From positions 1 through 25,207 of the forward strand of contig VXIS01000489.1 in NCBI GenBank assembly GCA_008704415.1: a stretch of 25,207 bases of DNA, written 5' to 3'. Within the stretch, counting starts at the first letter, position 1, and the number at the start of each line of letters is the position of its first letter. This document shows, piece by piece, positions 17,019 to 25,207 of this stretch. The notes under the pieces were generated by a model. That model searched no databases. It worked only from the letters and a program-made list of their open reading frames with translations, and was not told the origin of the DNA. Made by a program: the position numbers and the translations under genes. This DNA is from Sphaerosporella brunnea. Taxonomy: Eukaryota > Ascomycota > Pezizomycetes > Pezizales > Pyronemataceae.

Positions 17019-20000
17019 ATGCGTTGCATCCAGCACAACGTCAATCGGTCCGGCCCGGTCCTGCAGGCCTGTCTCGAAATGGCCATCCGCGACAAGACCA
17101 ACATCGTCCTCATACAAGAGCCGCCAAGCTACTGAATATCGCACCACGGCTTCCGTATATACAGATCGGGATCTGGCCGGACGAGCGTAGCAACCCGCAT
17201 TGACTCCAAGGTTAGGTTTACCGTCCGCTCGGACCTCACCTCCTCGGGAGACGTGATGGTGGTCGAGGTAGTGACGCCATCTGGACAGCGCTATCGAGTC
17301 ATCAACGTCTACAACCAGTTTAGCCACGATACAGCCAGAGACGGCTTCCTGAAACGACGCTCTAGCCGGCTCGAAAACTGGGAGGCACTGCTTACCGGTG
17401 ATTTCATCCTAGCCGGCGACTTCAACGCCCACAGCCCACGCTAGGATCCAACGTGCCAAGTCAGCCGTAGTAACGCCTGGCTCCACTCGGTCATCGATGG
17501 CCATGATTTGACCATCTGAACCAATGACACCATGACATGGGATCGCGGCGCTGTGCCGGCGATCCTGGACCTCACCATGTCGACACCGGGCCTACACGTC
17601 AACTACTGGACCGCCGACGCGCCCGGTCACGCGACCGGCTCCGACCACGCACTTCTGGACTGGAGCTGCCTGGACAACAACCACCCGTTAGACGCCAGCA
17701 CCAGCAAGGGGATCACCGGCTGGGATATCGACGGCATGTCGGAGGTCCAGCAGAAAGCTGCTGAAGCGGCTTGGCTACGAGAGTCTGACGGCAGAGTGCC
17801 GGTTCGGATCGACGACACGCGAGGACGGCTAGACGCGGAAGCCGAGTGGATCTCTGTGACTATGGTGAAGGTGCTGCAGAGCCACGCTAAGCCTCTGCGC
17901 ATCTGCGCCCGGTCCAAGCGCTGGTGGAATGCGGACATCGACAAGCACCGGCGCGTGCTGAGCGCCGTCTAACGCTCCTTTCGACAGCGACAAGGCACCA
18001 CGCGGCAGGCGGTCAAGAATGCACGCAGAGCCCTGAGAGCCGCCATACGACGCGCCAAGCGAGAGCACTGGACTGAGTTCCTGCAACAGGCTGGCCCCAC
18101 CGACACCTGGACGGCTCTGCCTTACGCCACCGGAGCCGCAACGACAACCGGAGGTGGCCCTCTTGCAAGCCCAGATGGCACCAAGGCGTCCACAGTAGCC
18201 GAGAAAAGCGCCATGATGGCCAAACAGTCTTTTCCACCGCCACCAGCCAATAACTGGTCAAGCAGCGAGCTCGACGGCCTTAGCAATGACGTCCTGGTCA
18301 CGGACGACGAAGTGGAGAAGGCCTGCTGGGCTCAAGCGTCACGCTCGGCAGCCGGAACCAACAGACTCGGTCCGCCGGCGGTTCGCCTTGTATGGAAATG
18401 GCACCGCAACGGCTTCGCAGCGCTGGTCCGCGCCTCCGTCTGGCAAGGCTACTAGCCGAGGCCCTGGCGACAAGCCACCGGCGTCGTCATCCCGAAGACT
18501 GGAAAGGACGACTACTCCCAGGCCTGGTCGCACCGCGTCATTTCGCTACTATGCTGCCTAGGCAAGGTCATAGAGCGGGTAGTGACAGGAAGGTTGGTTA
18601 CAGCCGCCGCGTCCGGCTCCTGGCTTCATGAGGGACAGTTCGGTAGCTTCAATGGCAGAGCCGCCGTCGACGCGGTAGCCGTCCTCATGCATCACGCCCA
18701 CAACGCATGGCAGAATCGCCAGATCGTTGGCGTCCTGCTCATGGATGTCAAAGGCGCTTTCGACCACGTGTCCAAGGCGGTGCTAGTCCGCAGGCTCGTT
18801 GAGCTCCGCGCACCACATAGCCTCATTCGCTGAACGGCGTCTTTCATGGAAGGCAGACGGGTGCAGATGAGGATCGAAGGCCAGCTGAGCGACCCCATGG
18901 CGATCAGGACCGGACTACAACAGGGATCCCATGTTTCGCCAATCCTCTTTGCGATATACCTGTCCGGCCTTTTTCCGACGGTGGAGGCTCTCGTGGCTGA
19001 CTCCGGGGCCTTCGCTCTGTCATACGCCGACGACGTCGCCCGGGTGGCTACCGGGGACGACGTCACTACCGTCACCGAAACCCTCAATGCCTGCGCAGCC
19101 GCTAGCCTGCGGTGGGTCCGCGACAATGCCGTGGCTTTCGACGTAGGCAAGACAGAAGCGGCGCTACTGACCAGGAAGCGGCGGCTGCCGACTATGACGC
19201 TCACTGTAGACGGAGCGGCGGTGTTCTACAACAAGCACGCAACACGGTGGCTAGGGGTCTTTCTCGACAGCAAGCTCACCCTGCTCCACCACCACAACGT
19301 CCGTATGGGTAAGGCCAGGACCGCCAAAGCCAGGGTCAAGTCTCTGTCCGGAAAGCTCGGATTGTGTATTGAAAATGTCCGGCGTATCCAGGTGGCCACC
19401 GTCCAAGCCGTAGCGCTGTATGGCACTGCGCTCTGGTATGACGGCAGTCAGAAAGGTCGGCTAGCCGAGGTCCAGAAGATAATCAACCGCCAGGCCAGAG
19501 CCATTCTCGGTGCGCTGCCAACCTCGGCCCTAGGCCCGCTTGTTGGCGAGGCTGGGCTCGTCGACGTCACCACGCTGCTGGCACATCAGAGACGTCGTTT
19601 TGCGTGCCGACTCGCCACCACGCCTGCCAGTAACCCTGGTGGTGAAAGGATCCGAGCTGCCATGGCTGCTGTCACGCCCATAGGAGAAGAGCGGGGAGTG
19701 ACACGTGACAGACCGGTAGTGACAGCCACGACAACCAGACGGCTGATGCGCTTTGTGGCCGAGAATGCCTTCGACGAACCGACTGCCAGCCCGCCACTTG
19801 CCGCCCTGGCAGCCACGCTCGCCGCGGAGATCCCTGGCCAACCGACTGCGATTGAGCCCAGCGTGGCTATATGCGAGACCCCGCGAGGCCGCGTGTTTAT
19901 CGAGTCCGAAGAGCTTGCTATTCGGGAGGCTCAGAAATGGCAGAAACCGAAGGATGATGCTGTCGCTGTCTACACGGACGGATTAAGACTTGAGGACCAG

Positions 20001-20921
20001 AGCTGCGCCTACGCTGCAGTCACGTACGACGGGCGAGACCACGACCGCCAGTCGTTCGGAGTCGCCAAATACGTCGGCTCCAACAAGGAGGCTTACGACG
20101 GCGAGCTATTCGGCATCGCAGCTGGCCTGGAACTGGCTCTGCAGCGGCTCACGGGGATGACAGCGTCAACGACAACGACAACCACGCCAGCGACGCGTGG
20201 TACCGTCTGTATCTTCGTCGACGCGCAGGCAGCCCTGCGACGGCTGCTCGACACCAAGCCCGGACCAGGACAGTGGATTGTCCCCAGGATCGCGCGCTTG
20301 GAGAAAGCCGTCCGAGACGCAGGCTGGACCACAGAGTTCCACTGGACACCCGGCCACAAAGACGTCGCAGGCAACGAGCAGACTGACAAGCTTGCCAAGG
20401 ACGCTGCCAGCAGCCAGTCCCCGTCAGAAAGCCCTGAAGTGCTTGTCACTACCTCGCTGGCTTACATCGCCAGAGCCACGACGGAGGCCAAGCGTCACGA
20501 CCGCAACCAGTGGCTCCCCAAGCACTGCCGTTCAAAACGCTACTACCGGATGCCAAAAGGCTGAGGCGACAAGACGGCCTTCCAGACCAGAAAGGCCGTG
20601 GCCGCGCGCTTCTTCCAGCTACGGCTTCAGAAACCCCCGACGGCGCCGTATCTGCACCGCACCGGGCGACGCGCGGACGACAAGTGCTGGTGGTGCAATA
20701 GCGGCGCCGTACAGACTCGAGACCACCTCTTCAAGTTCTGCAAGCGGTGGAAAGACGCGCAGCGGCTTCTCTGGAGAAGAGTTTCGGAGGCGACGAGAGC
20801 GAAAGAGAAGGAGAGAGAGTGAGGACGTAGGCGGTGGCCGGCGATAGCCACGGCTGCCGTGCTTCCGGATGACAGGTGCACGGAGGCCGTGATGGACTTC
20901 CTGAGCACCACAAGCGTCTGA
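17019..20921 (+). pseudogene. LINE ORF2: endonuclease, reverse transcriptase, RNase H, CCHC
   Basis: One frame of 1300 codons, with internal stops ending at 17135, 17444, 17519, 17972, 18455, 18833, 20564 and 20822 and no frameshift. The N-terminal AP endonuclease shows MRCIQHNVN, VLIQEPPSY, AGDFNAHSP and GSDHALLDW, which would nick target DNA. The RT has GVVIPKTGKDDYSQAW, LLMDVKGAFDHVSK (catalytic Asp), GLQQGSHVSPILFAIY and LSYADDVA (intact YADD). RNase H has YTDG, YDGELFGIAAGLE, IFVDAQAALR and HWTPGHKDVAGNEQTDK. The C-terminus has CWWCNSGAVQTRDHLFKFC (CX2CX9HX4C) and DDRCTEAVMDFL. Domain order and length fit Tad-clade ORF2. Most stops are explained by single C-to-T or G-to-A changes at Arg, Gln or Trp codons. 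Confidence 0.93.
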
Positions 20922-21173
20922 TCCTGGCCTCCCGAGGTCTAAGGCGGTGAGATGGAGGGTAGTGACGGAGCCTCCCAGGGTGTAAGAAGGGGTGTGACGG
21001 AGCTTTTCGGGATGCTGGGATGGGTGTGACGGTGTTTTTGCTTTTTCTTCTGTCCGTTTCCTTACAAGAGCCGCAGGCCCCAGTAGTCGACTTTGCCGAA
21101 GGGGTAGCACAGTCTCTTATGTGTACATATGTCATGGCCGCAAGCGGCCGAATACAATATGATTAAAACAAAA
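20922..21173 (+). other. LINE 3' untranslated region and A-rich tail
   Basis: Contains short repeats of gtgacgg(agc), including one GGTAGTGAC at 20958, and a pyrimidine-rich stretch near 21028-21062. A perfect short inverted repeat GGCCGCAAGCGGCC (21136-21149) lies about 24 bp from the end. The element finishes gattaaaacaaaa (21161-21173), a short degenerate A-rich tail. Satellite resumes at 21174. Confidence 0.75.
21136..21149 (+). other. 3'-terminal stem-loop of the LINE
   Basis: GGCCGC and GCGGCC can pair around a tiny loop just before the tail. Some LINEs use a 3' stem-loop for recognition by their own RT; that role here is inference only. Confidence 0.4.
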
Positions 21174-22988
21174 CCAGTGAGAAGATGGTGATTGTGCAAG
21201 CACCGTCCACCGCATATACCTGGGAACTTGACGGGTGACTCGGGCATGTCTATTATGCCCCCAGTGTGCATACTGGGTGATGCCGGGCTGCTGGCAGTCA
21301 CCAGCCCTTATCCCCTCATAAAAAGTGCAATATCGTAATTTCGCAATTCCACCATTCCAGTGAGAAGATGGTGATTGAGCAAGCACGGTTTACCGCATAT
21401 ACCTGGGAACTTGACGGGTGACTCGGACATGTCTATTATGTCCCCGGTGTGAGTCCTGGGTGATTCCGAGCTGCTGGCAGTCACCCACCGTCATCCACTC
21501 CCAAAAAGTGCAATATCGTAATTTGGCAATTCCACCATTTCAGTGAGAAGATAGTGATTGAGCAAGCACGTTCCAAAGCATATACCTGAGAACTTGACGT
21601 GTGACTCGGGCATGTCTATTATGCCCCCTGTGTGAATCCTAGGTGATTCCGGGCTGCTGGCAGTGACCCGCCCTCATCCACTCCTAAAAAGTGCAAGATA
21701 GTAATTTGGCAATTCCACCATTCCAGTGAGAAGATGGTGATCGTGTAAGCACCTTCCACTGCATACACCGGGGAACTCTACGGGTGACTTGGGCATGTCC
21801 ATTATGCCCCCGCACAGCATCCTGGGTGATTCCGGGATGCTGGCAGTCATCAGCCCTCATCCGCTCCTAAAAAGTGCAATATGGTTATTTTGCAATTCCA
21901 CCATTCCAATGAAAAGATGGTGATCATGCAAGCACCTTCCACTGCATACACCCAAGAACTCTACAGGTGACTTGGGCATGTCCATTCTGTCCCCGGACAG
22001 CATCCTGGGTGATTCCGGGCTGCTGGCAGTCACCAGCCCTCATCCGATCCAAAAAAGTGCAATATCGTTATTTTACAATTCCACCATTCCAATGAGAAGG
22101 TGGTGATCGCGCTAGGACTGTCCACCGCATACACCCGGCAACTGTCCGGGTGACTCGGGCATGTCTATTATGTCCCCGGATAGCATCCTGGGTGATTCCA
22201 GGTTGCTGGCAGTCACCAGCCCTCATCCGCTCCTAAAAAGTGCAATATCGTTATTTTACAATTCTACCATTCCATTAAGAAGATGGTGATCGTGCTAGCA
22301 CTGTCCACCGCATACACCCGGCAACTTTATGGGTGACTTGGGCATGTCTATTATGTCCCTGGATAGCATCCTGGGTGATTCCGGGTTGCTGGCAGTCACC
22401 AGCCCTCATCTGCTCCTAAAAAGTGCAATATGGTTATTTTGCAATTCCACCATTCCAATGAGAAGATGGTGATCGTGCTAGCACTGTCCACCGCATACAC
22501 CAGGCAACTTTCCGGGTGACTCGGGCATGTCTATTATGTCCCCGGATAGCATCCTGGGTGATTCCGGGTTGCTGGCAGTCACCAGCCCTCATCCGCTCCT
22601 AAAAAGTGCAATATCGTTATTTTACAATTCTACCATTCCATTAAGAAGATGGTGATCGTGCTAGCACTGTCCACCGGATACACCCGGCAACTTCATGGGT
22701 GACTCGGGCATATCTATTATGTCCCTGGACAGCATCCTGGGTGATTCCGGGTTGCTGGCAGTCACCAGCCCTCATCCGCTCCTAAAAAGTGCAATATGGT
22801 TATTTTGCAATTCCACCATTCCAATGTCAAGATGGTGATCGTGCTAGCACTGTCCACCGCATACACCCGGCAACTTTCCGGGTGACTCGGGCATGTCTAT
22901 TATGTCCCCGGATAGCATCCTGGGTGATTCCGGGTTGCTGGCAGTCACCAGCCCTCATCCGCTCCTAAAAAGTGCAATATCGTTATTT
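21174..22988. repeat. 183-bp satellite array, right block (about 9.9 units)
   Basis: Anchors aaaaagtgc fall at 21320, 21503, 21686, 21869, 22052, 22235, 22418, 22601, 22784 and 22967, every spacing exactly 183 bp. It resumes at unit phase 37 after the LINE and is cut at phase 21 by the Gypsy-2 LTR. Early units resemble the end of the left block. Later units (from 22235) form a more homogeneous subtype with gtgctagcactgtccaccg and alternate between two variants (see findings). No gene is supported in this block. Confidence 0.97.
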
Positions 22989-23806
22989 TGTAACGAGGCT
23001 CTGTCTACCAAAGGGTCGTGGAATTGAACTCGTGACCTTGAGAAAAGCAAGCCAAAGTTCTTAACAAGACAATTTTAAGTGCTATCTTGTCGGGTGGACA
23101 CTAATGGTTCTTGTTCGCTCAAGATAAAGGGGTTCGCTGGGCGGAAGCAATCCTACTTATAGTAGAAAGCCGCTCCAGAGACTACCGTCTCCCAGAGTAA
23201 TACTTAGCCTTCACTCCTTGCTGGCTTTCCGACAGTCTCTACGACTGTGGGCGTCAAGGCGCGCACAGAGATCGCCCCACCTTCCTATGACTCACTCTTT
23301 GATTTCAAATCATGAGTCATAGATATGAGTCGCCCCCGGAATACCCCTCTTCGGGATCGTATTCTCGTGGTGCAGGTAGATGCTCAGCCCTATTGGCTCC
23401 ATCTCCCCATCTTCTGCGTCGCATGCCTTACGCGACAACCGTACTTACTATGGAGGTTCTAGGGCGAGCGATTCTTCCCGTTGTCGGCTCAACGCCTTCC
23501 GGTTGATCACTCCTGACCCCTCTAATCGTCATGCTAGTTCCCGGAACAGGCAGGTCAACGAAGATATCTCGGAAAAGCTCTGACAATAGCCTAGACTATT
23601 GTCATCTCCGAATCGGGTTCTCTTCTCAGATAGCGTCCCATCTGAGGCACCCGATCTCCGAGTTCTCCCATAGTGTCGCTCAAGCTAGCTACTATGATTC
23701 GGAGCCACCCGGCTATCACGTGCCCTTGAAGCGATCACTATGCAGACTCTATTCTATTCCCTAGCTGACTACTAAGAGCATATGTCACGTGACCATACCC
23801 GTGACA
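22989..23806 (-). repeat. Gypsy-2 LTR (818 bp, minus strand)
   Basis: Reverse complement starts TGTCACGGGTATGGTCACG (at 23806) and ends CCTCGTTACA (at 22989), matching the Gypsy-1 LTR end to end. It keeps the paired TGACTCA (23284-23322), the TATA palindrome (about 23152-23165) and the tgcttccgcccag block. Because pol sequence abuts its 23806 side, this is the 3' LTR of a minus-strand element. The segment near 23000-23110 is much more diverged from Gypsy-1 than the rest. Confidence 0.93.
23284..23322 (-). promoter_or_regulatory. Paired TGACTCA inverted repeat in Gypsy-2 LTR
   Basis: CCTATGACTCA (23284-23294) and TGAGTCATAG (23313-23322) retain both heptamers and the spacer length seen in Gypsy-1, although the spacer sequence differs. 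Confidence 0.5.
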
Positions 23807-24193
23807 TTACTCCCCTCCTCACTAATCTCGTCCCGAGATACTAACTATCAATTTTTAGTGTAAGGAAATCTAACTAAGGAAATCCTTCATTTCATTCTAC
23901 TATCCCTCGCCTGTCGGGGATATCTTTCATGGAACTCTTTGAGCATACAGCTGACAGTTTCGTCACCTTCCAAGTGCTCCCATGGTTCCCACGTGGCTTC
24001 CTCAGGAGGATAGCCTTTCCAGAATACCAAGTACTCAACCCTCTTCTTCTGCCGGTTGAGCCTGCTTTTGGCAATCTTGTCGACCACCCAGTACTGCTCT
24101 CCATCTATCGCTTCGGGAGGAGGTGGACTTTGGTGTCTTCCAGGGAGCTTTGACTCCCTGTATGGCTCCACCAAGGACACATGATAGACTGGA
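23807..24193 (-). pseudogene. Gypsy-2 3' end: pol C-terminus with chromodomain
   Basis: On the minus strand this encodes VSLVEPYRESKLPGRHQSPP, then YWVVDKIAKSRLNRQKKRVE and YLVFWKGYPPEEATWEPWEH, ending RQARDSRMK at 23887. It is collinear with 11821-12118 of Gypsy-1. The chromodomain keeps the FWKGY aromatic residues lost in Gypsy-1, so it is the better representative of the family. Positions 23807-23886 are the 3' UTR and polypurine tract. Similarity stops at about 24192, just after sequence equivalent to tcagtctatcatgtg, where an unrelated segment begins. The rest of pol is not in the window. Confidence 0.9.
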
Positions 24194-24390
24194 TGTTACA
24201 CCCACTTCCCACAGTACCATTTCTGGTACCCCCTTACGAGTTATGGCTACATTACCTTAAGGGTTACATAACGTTTTTTTGACGGTGATGATTATCAACA
24301 GTGAGGCTGTATAATCATCTATAAGTCCACTCTATTAGGAAGTGTCCTAAGAGTTACAAGACTTACGTCATAATGGCGATGGTGAAGTTG

Positions 24391-24442
24391 GTTGCCGGTT
24401 CCCATAGAAAAATAGTTTTTTCCAGGGTACAAAATAACTCAC
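24391..24442. repeat. 52-bp direct repeat, copy 1
   Basis: Runs from gttgccggttcccatag to aaaataactcac and is repeated at 24543-24594 with one mismatch (ccggtt against cctgtt). The copies are 152 bp apart. Confidence 0.9.
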
Positions 24443-24525
24443 CGTTCGTGCACATACAAATGAATAATGACAACTGTGTTGGTCTAACACCTTGCAGTTG
24501 TCACAGGTTATTCACCGTGAGTTAT
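24434..24525. repeat. Imperfect foldback between the 52-bp repeats
   Basis: ATAACTCAC (24434-24442) pairs with GTGAGTTAT (24517-24525). Further in, tgaataatgacaactg (24461-24476) pairs imperfectly with cagttgtcacaggttattca (24495-24514). The result is a nested hairpin resembling the foldback of a small inverted-repeat element or an RNA stem-loop. Confidence 0.6.
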
Positions 24526-24542
24526 ATGGCAAAAAGTGGTTA

Positions 24543-24594
24543 GTTGCCTGTTCCCATAGAAAAATAGTTTTTTCCAGGGTACAAAATAACTCAC
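24543..24594. repeat. 52-bp direct repeat, copy 2
   Basis: Identical to 24391-24442 apart from one base. Near-identity in a strongly mutated region suggests a recent or constrained duplication. Confidence 0.9.
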
Positions 24595-25207
24595 ATCACG
24601 TTGCGCCCGACCGTTATTCCGGAACGTACCCGGTGGGTACATGAGGGGAGCACCTGTGACAAGACTTGATAAGTACCAAAGTCACTTTGGTAATTGGTCA
24701 TCACGTCATAGCTACTGCGGCACTTCAATAGGGCATTCCAGGCATCAAAGCTTACGCGTTCAATCACGCCATAGCTGCAGAAGAGTGTCCGAGCTGGAGT
24801 GGGGGTTATCTATAATCCCTGGCTAGTCAAAGAAGCTCGGTACACTTACGTGGCAATCGTGGCAATTGTTCGTCCGAGGATTGGAAATCAACTTTGAGGC
24901 TCAAAGGCGAATCCGTCAGGATATAACCCGCGAGATTTCCCTCGAGTTGAGAGACCACCAGAGTTAGCACACATCATCGTTAGGATATTGTGAGGTTCAG
25001 CCTTAACAATATTGTCGTTTACACAATCTATATTCATTTCGAAATCTTTATCCTATTTTCCTTGCGGTACGAATATACTCGTACCATTAGCGAATCTTTA
25101 CCGATCCCGTATCTGAAAGCTCTTCGCCCGACAAGTGTCTTTTCCTTAGAAAAGGATTACTGTTTGGCCTATCTTCCTTGTACGCGGTTTAGTGAACCTA
25201 GTGGTTT

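Larger units (their letters stand above)
16101..17198 (+). repeat. Tandem duplication (546-552 bp) across the ORF1/ORF2 junction
   Basis: Copy 1 is about 16101-16652 and copy 2 about 16653-17198. Matching landmarks are agccagac at 16105 and 16657, gcggccaac/gcgcccaac at 16131 and 16680, gagatggccgatgtgg/gacatggccgatgtgg, and the shared atgcgttgcatccagcac at 16473 and 17019 (offset 546). Each copy contains the ORF1 tail, its Val-Thr-Thr repeats, the TAATG junction and the first ~60 codons of ORF2. The copies now differ by many substitutions and small indels, so the duplication is not recent. A chimera of two related LINEs is an alternative. Confidence 0.88.
14289..21173 (+). mobile_element. 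Tad-like LINE (non-LTR retrotransposon), degenerate
   Basis: It sits between two satellite blocks. It contains a short 5' UTR, ORF1 with zinc knuckles, a TAATG junction, and ORF2 with AP-type endonuclease, RT, RNase H and a C-terminal CCHC. It ends in a short A-rich tail (gattaaaacaaaa). This architecture fits the fungal Tad clade. It is markedly more GC-rich than the flanks. ORF1 has one frameshift and one stop. ORF2 keeps a single frame over 1300 codons but has eight internal stops. A direct duplication of about 550 bp spans the ORF1/ORF2 junction. Confidence 0.93.
24194..25207. other. Unidentified segment, possible LTR of a further element
   Basis: It starts exactly where Gypsy-2 pol is interrupted, with TGTTACACCC. 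A possible end is GTTTACA at 25022, which would give about 829 bp with TG...CA termini, close to the other LTR lengths; no second copy is present to confirm it. Inside lie a 52-bp direct repeat, an imperfect foldback and the perfect stem TACCAAAG-TCA-CTTTGGTA (24674-24692). Open frames are short and lack recognisable domains, so I call no gene here. Confidence 0.35.

Noticed and set aside
13021..22988. CRISPR-like interpretation of the regular repeat
   Set aside because: The 183-bp units are repeated throughout with no unique spacers and no cas-like genes, in a eukaryotic context.
23025..23050. tRNA B-box-like sequence in reverse (ggtcacgagttcaattcc)
   Set aside because: The 3' side of the T stem does not pair, there is no A box or acceptor stem, and it lies in the diverged end of the Gypsy-2 LTR.

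Overview
The window looks like repeat-dense, heterochromatin-type DNA of a filamentous fungus, most likely an ascomycete. That rests on the mix of elements: a Ty1/Copia element, a chromodomain-bearing Ty3/Gypsy element (chromovirus), and a GC-rich Tad-like LINE whose ORF2 carries endonuclease, reverse transcriptase, RNase H and a C-terminal CCHC knuckle. All coding regions are broken by stops and frameshifts, many explicable as C-to-T or G-to-A transitions, as expected from RIP and/or cytosine deamination. I see no intact host gene, tRNA or rRNA.

Layout. Positions 1-116 hold an inverted scrap of Copia pol. Positions 117-13020 are a degenerate chromovirus (Gypsy-1, plus strand). Its 5' LTR, whose first ~345 bp are absent, is split at 458/6120 by a complete but dead Copia element (459-6119) with a perfect 5-bp target duplication, agaac. 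Gypsy-1 then runs gag (6313-8378), protease, RT/RNase H, integrase and chromodomain (to 12122), polypurine tract and 3' LTR (12196-13020). Next comes a satellite with an almost invariant 183-bp period (13021-14288, resuming 21174-22988). It is interrupted by a 6.9-kb LINE (14289-21173) with ORF1, a TAATG stop/start junction, ORF2 and a short A-rich tail. The satellite's far end is cut by a second chromovirus (Gypsy-2, minus strand): LTR 22989-23806 and the 3' end of pol with a better-preserved chromodomain (23887-24193). The last kilobase (24194-25207) is unidentified; it may be another LTR and contains a 52-bp direct repeat and an imperfect foldback.

History. The satellite is the oldest layer. 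The LINE and the two chromoviruses inserted into it, Copia inserted into the Gypsy-1 LTR, and all then decayed. Nothing here works as a host pathway. The biology of interest is the satellite (two-unit higher-order periodicity, flanked by chromodomain elements in opposite orientation), a 546-552-bp duplication in the LINE that copies the ORF1/ORF2 stop-start junction, a 9-mer enriched across the LINE, and paired TGACTCA sites kept in all three Gypsy LTRs.
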